Source: an uncultured Polaribacter sp. (lineage in GTDB: Bacteria > Bacteroidota > Bacteroidia > Flavobacteriales > Flavobacteriaceae). Taken from it: DNA of 64,000 nt. Below, one piece after another: positions 26,338 to 34,927 of this stretch. Under the pieces are notes generated by a model, which ran no database searches, was not told the DNA's origin, and saw only the letters and a list, made by a program, of their open reading frames with translations. Position numbers and translations under genes: made by a program. Each line of letters begins with the position of its first letter. Position 1 is the stretch's first letter. The stretch lies in the NCBI GenBank assembly GCA_943846595.1, contig OX044355.1:1515501-1579500 (forward strand), written 5' to 3'.

Positions 26338-27180
26338 CTATAAATCCCGCTTTTTTAACAATGCATATGCACCATAAATGAAGATAAATGTCCAAACAGA
26401 GACGATTGCAACATCTTTGAACGCTACAGCGTAACTTTTTGTGAATCCCCCCATTTGATTAGCGATGGTTTTTACAACTCCTAATCGAGATCCTGGTTCT
26501 TTAATTAAATTGCTCATTGCTTCTAAAGGAAACCACGCTGTAACTTTTGAAGCTGCTTCCATTGCCTCTTTAGAAGCTCTAAAAAACCAAAGACCAATGA
26601 GCCAGATTATTTTTTCTCCAATCCACCAAACCACCATTGCTCCAATTGCAAAAGCAGATCTTTTTACTAAAATACCTAGAAATAATCCAAAAGAGAAAAA
26701 CCCAACTAGCTTTATAAAAAAAGCAAAAAGATACTCTAAATCGGAAGTTATAATTGTGAATTCATTATAGTCTGAATAAAAGAGACCTAAGAGTAAAGAA
26801 ATAATAAAGACAAAGAGGGTTGAAATAAGTGCAAAGGCAATTACAGTATAAAATTTGGATAGGATAAATTCCTTTTTACTCAGCCCATCGATTAAATTTT
26901 GTTTTAAAGTTTTATTGCTGTACTCATTAGACATCATGGAAACGATGACTAATAACAAAAAAAACTTTAGTAAAGCCGCTACATAGGTGTTAAAATGCCA
27001 AATATATGGGAAGTTGAAAATACCTTGTTCGGCTAAATGGATGGTTTTTCCAAAAAACGGAATCTTAATCGCCGCGGTTAATGCAATAGAAGTTAAAAGT
27101 CCAAAATAGATGATAATTAGTACTTTACTTGCTTTGCTGTGCCTTAATTTATGAAACTCTATAGAAAGAAGTCTAAACAT
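26338..27180 (-). CDS. ABC-2 type transporter permease
   Basis: Inner-membrane permease of 280 residues with about six hydrophobic helices (first near 18-38, last near 255-275, ending YGAYALLKKRDL). The N-terminus MFRLLSIEFHKLRHSKASKVL is typical of ABC-2 exporters in Bacteroidota that pair with a CcmA-like ATPase. The ATPase gene ends 18 bases upstream, forming a two-gene operon. Substrate is unknown; related pairs handle antibiotics, lipids or bacteriocin-like compounds. The giant surface-protein gene begins 44 bases downstream; no terminator hairpin was seen between, so read-through is possible. Confidence 0.8.
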   Translation of the reverse strand: MFRLLSIEFHKLRHSKASKVLIIIYFGLLTSIALTAAIKIPFFGKTIHLAEQGIFNFPYIWHFNTYVAALLKFFLLLVIVSMMSNEYSNKTLKQNLIDGLSKKEFILSKFYTVIAFALISTLFVFIISLLLGLFYSDYNEFTIITSDLEYLFAFFIKLVGFFSFGLFLGILVKRSAFAIGAMVVWWIGEKIIWLIGLWFFRASKEAMEAASKVTAWFPLEAMSNLIKEPGSRLGVVKTIANQMGGFTKSYAVAFKDVAIVSVWTFIFIYGAYALLKKRDL

Positions 27181-27198
27181 AACGTCGTTTTTTGGTGA

Positions 27199-28098
27199 TT
27201 AGTTGTTGCTTGTTAAATCTAAGAATTGCTGTTCTAAACTTGGCTTTCGTTTCACTAAATGGGAAACGGTAAAACCATTTTCAAACAAATAGCGATTCAT
27301 CTCAGTAGCACTCATCTCTTCGCTAAGCGTTGCAATATAGGTTTCGTGATCTAGATGTACTTTATTGATGGATGGATGTTTTTCTAGTAGTGTTAAAAAC
27401 TCAGTTTCGTTAGTTTCTACTTTTAATTCAAATAAACCTTTAGATGCGGTCATTTCATCAACTCTTCCAGCGTATAATTTTATTCCTTTTCGAATTACAA
27501 TTACATGACTACATACTTTTTCAACTTCATCCAGTAAGTGGGAAGCAAGTAAAATGGTGGTTCCGTTTTTTGCAATTTCTTTGATAATCATTCGAATTTC
27601 ATGAATTCCTTGAGGGTCTAATCCATTTGTAGGTTCGTCTAGAATTAAGATTTCTGGATCATTTAGCAATGCTGAAGCTATTGCCAATCGTTGCTTCATT
27701 CCTAAAGAGAAAGTGCTAAACTTACTGTCTTTTCTATCATAAAGGGCTACTTTTCTTAATTTCTCATCTATTTTATCTGTAGCGATTTCTTTAATTTTAC
27801 AAATCAGTTTCAAATTCTGAGTTGCTGTCATATAAGGATAGAAGTTTGGGCGTTCGATAATGGCGCCTACTTTTTTCAAAGCTTCGTTGGTAGAGAATTT
27901 ACCATCAAACCAAGAATAATCACCAGAAGTTTTGTTTACAACATTCAGAATAACACCTAAAGTAGTTGATTTTCCACTTCCATTTGGTCCCAAGATTCCA
28001 TATACATTCCCTTTTTCGATGTCAAAGGAAAGGTTGTTTACTGCATGTAGGTGGCCAAATTTTTTGTCGAGATTTTTAAGGGAGAGTATTTTTTTCAA
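27199..28098 (-). CDS. ABC-2 transporter ATP-binding protein
   Basis: Cytoplasmic ATPase of 299 residues that would drive the adjacent permease. Walker A GPNGSGKST (37-45), signature FSLGMKQRLAIASALL, Walker B ILILDEPTNGLDPQG and the switch His in LLASHLLDEVEKV are intact, followed by the C-terminal accessory domain usual in CcmA/NatA-like exporters. The start codon is TTG at 28098 (TTGAAAAAAATACTC); no better ATG lies upstream in frame, and the family begins exactly here. It precedes the permease by 18 bases. Confidence 0.87.
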   Translation of the reverse strand: MKKILSLKNLDKKFGHLHAVNNLSFDIEKGNVYGILGPNGSGKSTTLGVILNVVNKTSGDYSWFDGKFSTNEALKKVGAIIERPNFYPYMTATQNLKLICKIKEIATDKIDEKLRKVALYDRKDSKFSTFSLGMKQRLAIASALLNDPEILILDEPTNGLDPQGIHEIRMIIKEIAKNGTTILLASHLLDEVEKVCSHVIVIRKGIKLYAGRVDEMTASKGLFELKVETNETEFLTLLEKHPSINKVHLDHETYIATLSEEMSATEMNRYLFENGFTVSHLVKRKPSLEQQFLDLTSNN

Positions 28099-28226
28099 AG
28101 AAATAAATTTAATTGATTATCAATATGACGGTTGACTTACAAATTTGTTACCAAAAAAAAGAATTATTAAATTACTGATAGTGATGTTATAAAGTATCTT
28201 TATCTCGAAAAAAAAGAGGAATTGTT

Positions 28227-28715
28227 TTAGTATTCATTGAAGTCATAATCATCAAAATGCCCATACTCATCATCCATATCATCCATTCCTTCGGGGTTTT
28301 CTGAAATGAATTCTTTTTCGGGAGCTTCTGCCGGAATTTCTCCAACCGTTAAAATGATTAAGGGGAGTCCTGGTTTTTCTTCGGAAGAGATTTCAATAAC
28401 TTCAACATAAAAAGTCCACATTTTTAGAAAATCATAGACATAAATAAGCTTGTCGTTTTCCTTGGGCAACGTAGTGTTTAAGGTACAGGTTTGCATCGAA
28501 ATTACTTCGCTTATTTCTTCCATGTTAAATAACGGAATTTCTTCGCCTTGGATCCATTCTTCATCCGTTCTGTAGAACGAAGCCATTTCTTGCCCCTTAA
28601 AGCCAAAAGACTTTGCGATTGTTAAATGAAGTTTTTCTAAATTAATAGTGCTGTCAACTAAAAGAGTTCTTATAACATCTTCTTTAGTATCTAAAATTAC
28701 GCGGACCTTGTACAT
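28227..28715 (-). CDS. Plasmid pRiA4b ORF-3-like family protein
   Basis: Soluble 162-residue protein of the pRiA4b ORF-3-like fold, a family also found as passenger genes of mobile elements but common as a lone chromosomal gene in Bacteroidota. The typical layout is visible: YKVRVILD...VIRTLLVDSTINLEKLHLTIAKSFGF near the start, DEEWIQGEEIPLF in the middle and LIYVYDFLKMWTFYVEVIEI. The tail is very acidic (EGMDDMDDEYGHFDDYDFNEY region), a flavobacterial feature that may bind basic partners or metal. The ATG at 28715 is preferred over 28730 because the domain begins at YKVRV. It is divergent from the thioesterase gene, with 69 bases between the starts. No biochemical role is known. Confidence 0.75.
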   Translation of the reverse strand: MYKVRVILDTKEDVIRTLLVDSTINLEKLHLTIAKSFGFKGQEMASFYRTDEEWIQGEEIPLFNMEEISEVISMQTCTLNTTLPKENDKLIYVYDFLKMWTFYVEVIEISSEEKPGLPLIILTVGEIPAEAPEKEFISENPEGMDDMDDEYGHFDDYDFNEY

Positions 28716-28784
28716 GAAATAGTTTAACAATCAAGTACAAAAATACAAATTTTTATGTGTAATTTTACATTAGATTTACATCAT

Positions 28785-29204
28785 ATGGATAAAAATAAAA
28801 TTTTAGCTGTTTTCAATAAAAAGTGTAAAAACACTTTAATGGAAACACTTGATATCGAGTTTATTGACCTTGGAGTTGATTTCTTAACAGCAAAAATGCC
28901 TGTAGGCCCTAAAGTGCATCAGCCTTACGGACAATTACACGGGGGTGCAACGGCAGCGTTAGCAGAAAGCGTTGGAAGTGCAGCTTCTAATTTTTTTATT
29001 GATAATGAACAGCAATTTATAAATGGAATTCAACTCTCTATCAATCATATAAAAAGCATGCGTGAAGGGGTTGTTTTTGCGACTGCAAAAAACATTCATA
29101 AAGGCAGAAGCACCCATCTTTGGGAGGTGATTATAACAGATGAAGATCAGCAATTAATTGCGATTGCTAAAATGACCAATATTGTTTTAGAGAAAAGAAA
29201 ATAA
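28785..29204 (+). CDS. Hotdog-fold thioesterase (PaaI family), candidate DHNA-CoA thioesterase
   Basis: Cytoplasmic acyl-CoA thioesterase of 139 residues with the PaaI-type hotdog signature QPYGQLHGGATAALAESVGSAAS, which holds the active-site Gly and acidic residue (Glu in AES), and AKNIHKGRSTHLWEV for CoA and subunit contacts. Start chosen at 28785 (MDKNKILAVF); the frame extends to an upstream ATG without conserved sequence. It sits 19 bases before the isochorismate synthase gene in the same direction. Since menaquinone synthesis needs a thioesterase for 1,4-dihydroxy-2-naphthoyl-CoA, the MenI/YdiI role is a reasonable inference; a phenylacetate-type or general role is the alternative. Confidence 0.83.
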   Translation: MDKNKILAVFNKKCKNTLMETLDIEFIDLGVDFLTAKMPVGPKVHQPYGQLHGGATAALAESVGSAASNFFIDNEQQFINGIQLSINHIKSMREGVVFATAKNIHKGRSTHLWEVIITDEDQQLIAIAKMTNIVLEKRK

Positions 29205-29223
29205 CCTTAAATAAGTAATAATC

Positions 29224-30291
29224 TTGACGATTTTTGATAGGATTGCATCTCAATATAAATTACAAAAACCCTTTGTTGTATATAGGAAACCCAATGAAAA
29301 TGTGATCTCAGGTTTTTTTCAAAAGACAAAAGATGTTTTTTTTGTGGACGATTTTACCGAAGTTGGTTTTGTTTTTTCTCCTTTTGACAATTCAGAGAAA
29401 GCAATACTAATTCCCGCAAAGGAATCCGTTTATTATCAAGAAGCACTCATTTTAGAAACGTCGCTTTCATGCGCAAAGAACAAAGCATTCATTCCGGATG
29501 AATCTGCTAAGGCATATCATTTGGAACTCGTCAATAAAGCGATTGAACAAATTACAAAGAAACAGTTTCAGAAGGTAGTAGTGTCGAGACGTGAAGCAGT
29601 TCCTCTTTCCAACTTTGCACTACTAGAGAGTTTTAAAAAATTGTTACAAATTTATCCCAATGCCTTTGGATATATTTGGTTTCATCCTGAAATTGGTTTG
29701 TGGATGGGTGCCACTCCTGAAACCTTGTTGTCCCTCTCCGAAGATCGTTTTAAGACCATGTCATTGGCAGGAACACAAGTTTATAATGGCTCAACAGTAG
29801 TGAGCTGGCAATCGAAAGAATTGGAAGAACAAGCTTTGGTAACTCGCTTTATCGCATCCCAAATAAAAGAGATCGCAGTTCATCTAAAAACGAGTGAAAA
29901 AGAAACAATAAAAGCAGGGAATTTACTTCATTTAAAAACTCAGATTTCAGGGAAATTATTAAGTGGGAGATCGAATTTAAAAATACTGCTTAATGCCTTG
30001 CACCCAACACCTGCAGTCTGTGGTTTTCCTAGGTTACAAACAAAAAAATTCATCCTACAAAATGAAAATTACCAGCGCACTTTCTATACTGGTTTTTTGG
30101 GAGAATTGAATGTAAGAAGGGGAAGTATTGATTCTGAAGACTCCTCACTTTTTGTAAATTTACGATGTATGGAGATAAAAAACAATAAAGCACTTCTTTA
30201 CGTTGGTGGTGGAATTACAAAAGATAGTGATGCTGAAAAGGAATGGGATGAGACGGTTTCTAAGAGTGCTGTGATGAAAGCAATTTTATAA
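29224..30291 (+). CDS. menF: Isochorismate synthase
   Basis: Chorismate-utilising enzyme of 355 residues that converts chorismate to isochorismate, the entry step to menaquinone (or to catecholate siderophores). Family blocks: QKVVVSRREAVPL (about 116-128), WMGATPETLLSL, AGTQVYNG, HPTPAVCGFPR, YTGFLGELN and LRCMEIKNNKALLYVGGGIT. The start codon is TTG at 29224, directly where homologues begin (MTIFDRIAS). No siderophore genes are nearby and a thioesterase precedes it, so the menaquinone role is favoured. menD, the usual next gene in flavobacteria, does not follow here. Confidence 0.88.
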   Translation: MTIFDRIASQYKLQKPFVVYRKPNENVISGFFQKTKDVFFVDDFTEVGFVFSPFDNSEKAILIPAKESVYYQEALILETSLSCAKNKAFIPDESAKAYHLELVNKAIEQITKKQFQKVVVSRREAVPLSNFALLESFKKLLQIYPNAFGYIWFHPEIGLWMGATPETLLSLSEDRFKTMSLAGTQVYNGSTVVSWQSKELEEQALVTRFIASQIKEIAVHLKTSEKETIKAGNLLHLKTQISGKLLSGRSNLKILLNALHPTPAVCGFPRLQTKKFILQNENYQRTFYTGFLGELNVRRGSIDSEDSSLFVNLRCMEIKNNKALLYVGGGITKDSDAEKEWDETVSKSAVMKAIL

Positions 30292-30405
30292 GCAAAAAAA
30301 AAGCCACAAAATTATAATTAGTGACTTTCTCATAGGTGTAAATAATTTGCTATGTGTTTTTAAAATTTAACTCACAAACATAGGATGTAAAAATAAATCA
30401 TACTA

Positions 30406-30768
30406 CTATATATCGTCAAAAGATATGTCTGTAAAATTATCAGTAGCTTTTGTTTCCGAGGATGTTTCCTCTGTTTTCTTAAAATCTTTTTGATGACGAT
30501 CGCTAATTACTTCGTCTCCTTTTTCTTCTAAAATGTAGTCTGTCGCTTTGGCTAACATTTCATGAAAATCTTTAAAATCTTCTTTGTAAAGATAAATTTT
30601 ATGTTTTTGATATCGAAAAGAACCATCATCATGTGTGAATTTTTTACTCTCCGTAACGGTTAAGTAATAGTCGTCTGCTTTTGTTGCTCTCACGTCAAAG
30701 AAATAAGTTCTTCTACCAGCTCTCAAAACTTGTGAAAAAATTTCTTCTTGTTCAACCCTTTCTGCCAT
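30406..30768 (-). CDS. DUF3276 family protein (PUR-domain-like)
   Basis: Small 120-residue protein of DUF3276, a family confined mostly to Bacteroidota and related to the PUR-alpha single-stranded nucleic-acid-binding fold. The core FSQVLRAGRRTYFFDVRATKADDYYLTVTESKK (about 10-42) and KIYLYKEDFKDFHEMLAKATDYI (about 58-80) are well conserved; the last 35 residues are a charged linker-like tail. Expected to be a cytoplasmic nucleic-acid-binding protein; its cellular role is not established. It appears monocistronic. Confidence 0.82.
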   Translation of the reverse strand: MAERVEQEEIFSQVLRAGRRTYFFDVRATKADDYYLTVTESKKFTHDDGSFRYQKHKIYLYKEDFKDFHEMLAKATDYILEEKGDEVISDRHQKDFKKTEETSSETKATDNFTDISFDDI

Positions 30769-30848
30769 AATTTTTTTAATAGTATTTATAAATCGTGTTT
30801 AATTCAAAAACAAATCTAATAAAATAAAGCATGTATATATGTTAAAGA

Positions 30849-32603
30849 TTATAAATCTTTTTCTAAAAGTTGTTGTGCATACAATTCTTTGTAGTATCCT
30901 TCTTTTTCCAATAGCTTGCTATGAGCGCCTTGTTGTGTTATTTTACCATCATCTAACACGAGTATTTTATCAGCATTTTTAGCAGATGATACTCGGTGAC
31001 TGATAATAAATGTGGTTTTATTTTTAGAAACCTGCTCTAAATTAGAAAGTATAGTTTCTTCGGTTTCTGTATCAACTGCCGAAAGACAATCATCAAAAAT
31101 TAAGATACTTGGGTTTTTAATAATAGCTCTTGCAATCGATACCCTTTGTTTTTGACCGCCAGAAAGTGTAACACCTCTTTCGCCTAAAATAGTCTGATAT
31201 CCATTTTTAAACTCCATGATATTTTCATGAACCACTGCATTTTTTGCAGCTTTTATTATTTCTTCATTCGTGGCATTTTCTTCCCCAAATTTTATGTTAT
31301 TTTCAATAGTATCGGAAAACAAAAAAGGATCTTGAGGGACAAAACCAATCTGATTTCTTAGCGCATCTAAATTCGTTTCTTTAATGGGTTTTTTATCAAT
31401 TAAAATGCTTCCTGTTGTTGCATCATACAAACGAGAAATAAGGTTGATGATCGACGTTTTTCCTGAGCCAGTTTTCCCTAAAATAGCAATGGTTTCTCCT
31501 GGTTTTACCGTGAAAGAAATGTTTTTAAGTGCTGTTATGCCTGTGTCGTCATAAGTTAAAGTTACCCCTTTAAAAGTAACTTCACCCTTTAAATCAAAAG
31601 AGTGATCGTTGGTGTTCTTAATTTCGGGGACTTGTTGCAAGAATTCATTGATTCTCAATTGAGAAGCTTCCGCTTGCTGCACCATCGAAGTTACCCATCC
31701 AACAATGGCTACCGGCCAAGTTAAAATATTAACATACAAAATGAATTCAACAATAATTCCGATTTGAACTTCTCCATTGATATATTGTTTTCCTCCAATA
31801 TAGATGACAATTAAATTGCTGATTCCAATCAACAAAACCATTAATGGAAAGAAAAGCGCATTTGCTTTGTTTAGATGGATGTTTTTTTCTTTGCTCAAAT
31901 CGGAAATCCTATCAAAATCTTTAATAATAGAGGACTCGATTCCGTAAGATTTTACAACATTAATTCCAGAGAAAAACTCTTGGTTAAAAGAGGTTAGTTT
32001 TGATAAGTATTGCTGAACAATGGCGCTTCGATTGTGAATTACTTTACTTAAAAAAAAGACGGAAACGGCTAAAATTGGAAACGGCAAAAGAGTATATAAA
32101 GTGAGTGTTCCGTCGACTCTTGCCATTTGTGTAAATCCAACAATAAAAAGCACTACCATATTGATACTATACATAACAGCAGGGCCCACATAGGTTCTTA
32201 CTTTTGTGACATCTTCGCTAATGCGATTCATTAAATCTCCAGTTCTATTTTTTTTATAAAAATTAAGAGATAATCGTTGGTATTGATTATAGATTTCGTT
32301 TTTTAAATCAAATTCAATTAAACGTGATGTAACAATGATTTTTTGGCGCATTAAAAAGGTTAAAAAACCAGCTATAATTGTAACAGCAATAATGATTAAA
32401 ATATTGAATAAGAGAGTTTCTTTAACGGTGTCTAATTCGATGATTTTTCCACTCTGATAATCTTCTACTGCGTTCAAAGAACCTCCAATAATTCGAGGAA
32501 CTTGCAAGGCTAAAAGTTTCGATAAGACGGTGATGAATAGCCCAGCTAAAAAGCGCCATTTATATTTTAAAAAGTACTTATTTATGTATTTTAAAGCTTT
32601 CAA
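30849..32603 (-). CDS. ABC transporter, fused permease and ATPase (MsbA/MdlB-like)
   Basis: Type IV ABC exporter half-transporter of 584 residues that should form a homodimer in the inner membrane. Six helices occupy residues 15-310, including the coupling segments LNFYKKNRTGDLMNRISEDV. The ATPase domain (about 335-584) has Walker A GKTGSGKTS, Q-loop FVPQDPFLFSDTIENNI, signature LSGGQKQRVSIARAI, Walker B ILIFDDCLSAVD and switch His in FIISHR. The start codon is TTG at 32603, at the point where homologues begin (KALKYINKYFLKYKWRF). Substrate is unknown; lipid or drug export is usual. It diverges from the leucine-dehydrogenase-like gene. Confidence 0.88.
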   Translation of the reverse strand: MKALKYINKYFLKYKWRFLAGLFITVLSKLLALQVPRIIGGSLNAVEDYQSGKIIELDTVKETLLFNILIIIAVTIIAGFLTFLMRQKIIVTSRLIEFDLKNEIYNQYQRLSLNFYKKNRTGDLMNRISEDVTKVRTYVGPAVMYSINMVVLFIVGFTQMARVDGTLTLYTLLPFPILAVSVFFLSKVIHNRSAIVQQYLSKLTSFNQEFFSGINVVKSYGIESSIIKDFDRISDLSKEKNIHLNKANALFFPLMVLLIGISNLIVIYIGGKQYINGEVQIGIIVEFILYVNILTWPVAIVGWVTSMVQQAEASQLRINEFLQQVPEIKNTNDHSFDLKGEVTFKGVTLTYDDTGITALKNISFTVKPGETIAILGKTGSGKTSIINLISRLYDATTGSILIDKKPIKETNLDALRNQIGFVPQDPFLFSDTIENNIKFGEENATNEEIIKAAKNAVVHENIMEFKNGYQTILGERGVTLSGGQKQRVSIARAIIKNPSILIFDDCLSAVDTETEETILSNLEQVSKNKTTFIISHRVSSAKNADKILVLDDGKITQQGAHSKLLEKEGYYKELYAQQLLEKDL

Positions 32604-32693
32604 TTTTATAGATGATTTTTAAAAATTTGAAGCATAATAGCTCCACTTGTTAAGGTTTGAATATTAAATTATCTATAATTTTCTGCTTTTTTT

Positions 32694-32723
32694 TTGATTC
32701 AAATTATCAATATCCTATTTTTG
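32694..32723 (+). promoter_or_regulatory. Promoter of the amino-acid dehydrogenase gene
   Basis: TTG (32694-32696), a 19-base spacer and TATTTTTG (32716-32723) match the Bacteroidota sigma-ABfr consensus TTG-n(19-21)-TAnnTTTG in both halves. It lies 48 bases before the ATG at 32772. Confidence 0.6.
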
Positions 32724-32746
32724 TGTCTTTAATTTTAGGAATTACT

Positions 32747-32770
32747 TAATAATAATAATAATAATAATAA
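32747..32770 (+). repeat. (TAA)8 microsatellite in the 5' leader of the dehydrogenase gene
   Basis: Eight perfect TAA units end one base before the ATG at 32772, filling the place of the ribosome-binding region. A change in copy number would move the leader by multiples of three and could tune expression. Bacteroidota often use A-rich leaders instead of Shine-Dalgarno sites, so an AT-only stretch here is not harmful. Confidence 0.9.
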
Positions 32771-32771
32771 A

Positions 32772-33872
32772 ATGACATCAGAAATAATAGATACAAAATC
32801 ATTAAAAAACGATCCTGTTTTTGGGCAGTTATCGTTTGATAGTCATGAGCAAATTGTTTTTTGCAACGACGAAGATACAGGTTTAAAAGCAATTATAGGT
32901 ATTCATAATACAGTTTTAGGACCTGCTTTAGGAGGTACTAGGATGAAGACTTATGAAAGTGAATGGCATGCCTTAAACGATGTCTTGCGTTTGTCTCGTG
33001 GAATGACCTATAAAGCGGCCATTACTGGGTTGAATTTAGGGGGTGGAAAGGCAGTGATTATTGGAAATGCTAGAACACAAAAAAATGATGCCTTAATGCG
33101 TCGATTTGGAAAGTTTGTTCATTCCTTAAGTGGACATTATATCACTGCGGAAGATATGGGTATGGACACCAGAGATATGGATATCGTTAGAGAAGTTACT
33201 CCATTCGTTACAGGAATTTCAGAAAGTAAAGGAGGCGCTGGAAATCCCTCGCCAATTACCGCTTATGGTGTGTATATGGGAATGAAAGCAGCTGCTAAAT
33301 TTCAATTTGGCACAGAAAGTTTAGCGGGAAAAAAAGTATTAGTTCAAGGCGTTGGACATGTTGGAGAAACATTAGTAAAGCATATAACTGAAGAAGGAGG
33401 TCAGGTCATTATCAATGATATCAATGAAGAACGCTTAGAAAATTTAAGTAAAAAATACAATGCAAGTGTTGTTTTAGGGAAAGCTATTTATGGTTTGGAT
33501 GTTGATATTTATGCGCCTTGTGCATTAGGAGCAACGATAAATGATACTACCATTCATCAATTAAAAGCAAAAGTAATTGCTGGTGCAGCCAACAATCAAT
33601 TAGCAGATGAAATAAAACACGGACGCATCTTGAAAGAAAAAGGAATTTCATATGCACCAGATTTTTTAATTAACGCTGGAGGAATTATCAATGTATATGC
33701 AGAGTTAGAGGGGTATGGGAAGGAAGAGATAAGAAGTAAAACAGCGAATATTTACAACACAACTCTTGCTATTTTTGAGCTTTCAAAAAAAGAAAACATC
33801 CCTACACACAGGGCTGCGTTTAACATTGCACAGCAAAGAATTGAAGATCGAAAAAAAGCTTCAAATTCATAG
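32772..33872 (+). CDS. Glu/Leu/Phe/Val dehydrogenase family (leucine dehydrogenase-like)
   Basis: NAD-dependent amino-acid dehydrogenase of 366 residues, interconverting a branched-chain amino acid and its 2-oxo acid with ammonia. The substrate domain holds LGPALGGTRMK and the catalytic lysine in NLGGGKAVIIG (about 90-100), then GHYITAEDMGMD. The Rossmann domain has VLVQGVGHVGETL, and the C-terminal part has IAGAANNQL and FLINAGGIINVYAEL. The length and the GVGHVG pattern fit leucine/phenylalanine dehydrogenases of about 360 residues better than hexameric glutamate dehydrogenases of about 450. The gene has a good promoter and a trinucleotide repeat in its leader. Confidence 0.88.
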   Translation: MTSEIIDTKSLKNDPVFGQLSFDSHEQIVFCNDEDTGLKAIIGIHNTVLGPALGGTRMKTYESEWHALNDVLRLSRGMTYKAAITGLNLGGGKAVIIGNARTQKNDALMRRFGKFVHSLSGHYITAEDMGMDTRDMDIVREVTPFVTGISESKGGAGNPSPITAYGVYMGMKAAAKFQFGTESLAGKKVLVQGVGHVGETLVKHITEEGGQVIINDINEERLENLSKKYNASVVLGKAIYGLDVDIYAPCALGATINDTTIHQLKAKVIAGAANNQLADEIKHGRILKEKGISYAPDFLINAGGIINVYAELEGYGKEEIRSKTANIYNTTLAIFELSKKENIPTHRAAFNIAQQRIEDRKKASNS

Positions 33873-33892
33873 AACAAAAAAATAAATAATAC

Positions 33893-33900
33893 TACTTTTG
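33893..33900 (+). promoter_or_regulatory. Candidate -7 promoter element of nusB
   Basis: TACTTTTG matches TAnnTTTG, 49 bases before the nusB ATG. No TTG stands at the -33 position, so support is partial. It would serve the nusB-DUF1573-yajC run. Confidence 0.35.
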
Positions 33901-33949
33901 CTGGGCGATAGAAATAAATCTACCCCGCTTTTTTAAATACGTTCTTTCA

Positions 33950-34888
33950 ATGATCAACAGAAGACATATTCGCGTAAAAGTAATGCAGTCTGTGTATGCT
34001 ATGCAACAATCCTTAAATGACGATGTCATTAAAGAAGAAAAATTCTTAAAACATAGCATCCTTAAAATGTTTGACTTGTATGTTTTAAATATTCAATTGA
34101 TTGTTGAAGTTAAAAAACTAGCAGCAAAAAAAATTGAATTATCAAAAAAGAAAATTCTCGCAACAAAAGAAGAATTAAAACCCAATACCAAATTTATCAA
34201 TAACCAACTCATTCATGCTTTAGAACAAAGCGTTAGTTTGGATGGTTATGTTGAATTGAATAAAATAGATCATTGGTCACTAGATACAGAGTATATCAAA
34301 ATTGTCTTTGACGAATTACAAAAAAGTGCCCTTTACAAAGCGTATTTGAGCTCCGAAACTACTTCTTTTCAAGCAGACAAAAGTTTTGTGATCGATTTCT
34401 TCAAAGAAATAATTGCTCCAAATGAAAAGTTAGCAGATTATTTTGAAGACAAAATGATTTCATGGGTAGATGATATTCCTTTTGTAAACACATGGATTGT
34501 AAAATCATTATCCAAACAAAAAGAGGGTAAAATATTTGTTTTAGACAGCCTCTATAAAGACAATGATGACAAGCAGTTTGTATCAGATTTGTTCAGAAAA
34601 ACAGTATTAAAACACCAGAATTACGATCAAGATATTGCAGATCAAACACCCAATTGGGAAGCTGATCGAATTGCAGATATTGATATGATTTTGATCAAAA
34701 TGGCCATCACAGAGTTTTTAAATTTCCCATCCATACCGACGAAAGTTACGATTAATGAGTTTATAGAAATTGCCAAAGATTATTCTACAGGAAAAAGCAG
34801 TTATTTTATCAATGGAGTTTTGGATAAGCTTTCAAAAGAATATACAAAAGAAAAGAAAATAAATAAAATAGGAAGAGGATTAATATAA
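33950..34888 (+). CDS. nusB: Transcription antitermination factor NusB (long Bacteroidota form)
   Basis: RNA-binding antitermination factor needed for rRNA transcription with NusE, NusA and NusG. At 312 residues it is about twice the E. coli protein: it starts MINRRHIRVKVMQSVYAMQQS, has a long helical middle section, and the C-terminal third carries the recognisable NusB core (WEADRIADIDMILIKMAITEFLNFPSIPTKVTINEFIEIAKDY, then SSYFINGVLDKLSKE). This extended form is normal in Flavobacteriia. It heads a plus-strand series with the DUF1573 lipoprotein and yajC. Confidence 0.93.
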   Translation: MINRRHIRVKVMQSVYAMQQSLNDDVIKEEKFLKHSILKMFDLYVLNIQLIVEVKKLAAKKIELSKKKILATKEELKPNTKFINNQLIHALEQSVSLDGYVELNKIDHWSLDTEYIKIVFDELQKSALYKAYLSSETTSFQADKSFVIDFFKEIIAPNEKLADYFEDKMISWVDDIPFVNTWIVKSLSKQKEGKIFVLDSLYKDNDDKQFVSDLFRKTVLKHQNYDQDIADQTPNWEADRIADIDMILIKMAITEFLNFPSIPTKVTINEFIEIAKDYSTGKSSYFINGVLDKLSKEYTKEKKINKIGRGLI

Positions 34889-34927
34889 TCTCCTTTTTTC
34901 TTAAATTTACAGAAATATATATATAAA

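Noticed and set aside
28227-28715. Mobile element suggested by the pRiA4b ORF-3 family name
   Set aside because: No transposase, inverted repeats or target duplication are seen nearby, and the gene is common in flavobacterial chromosomes.
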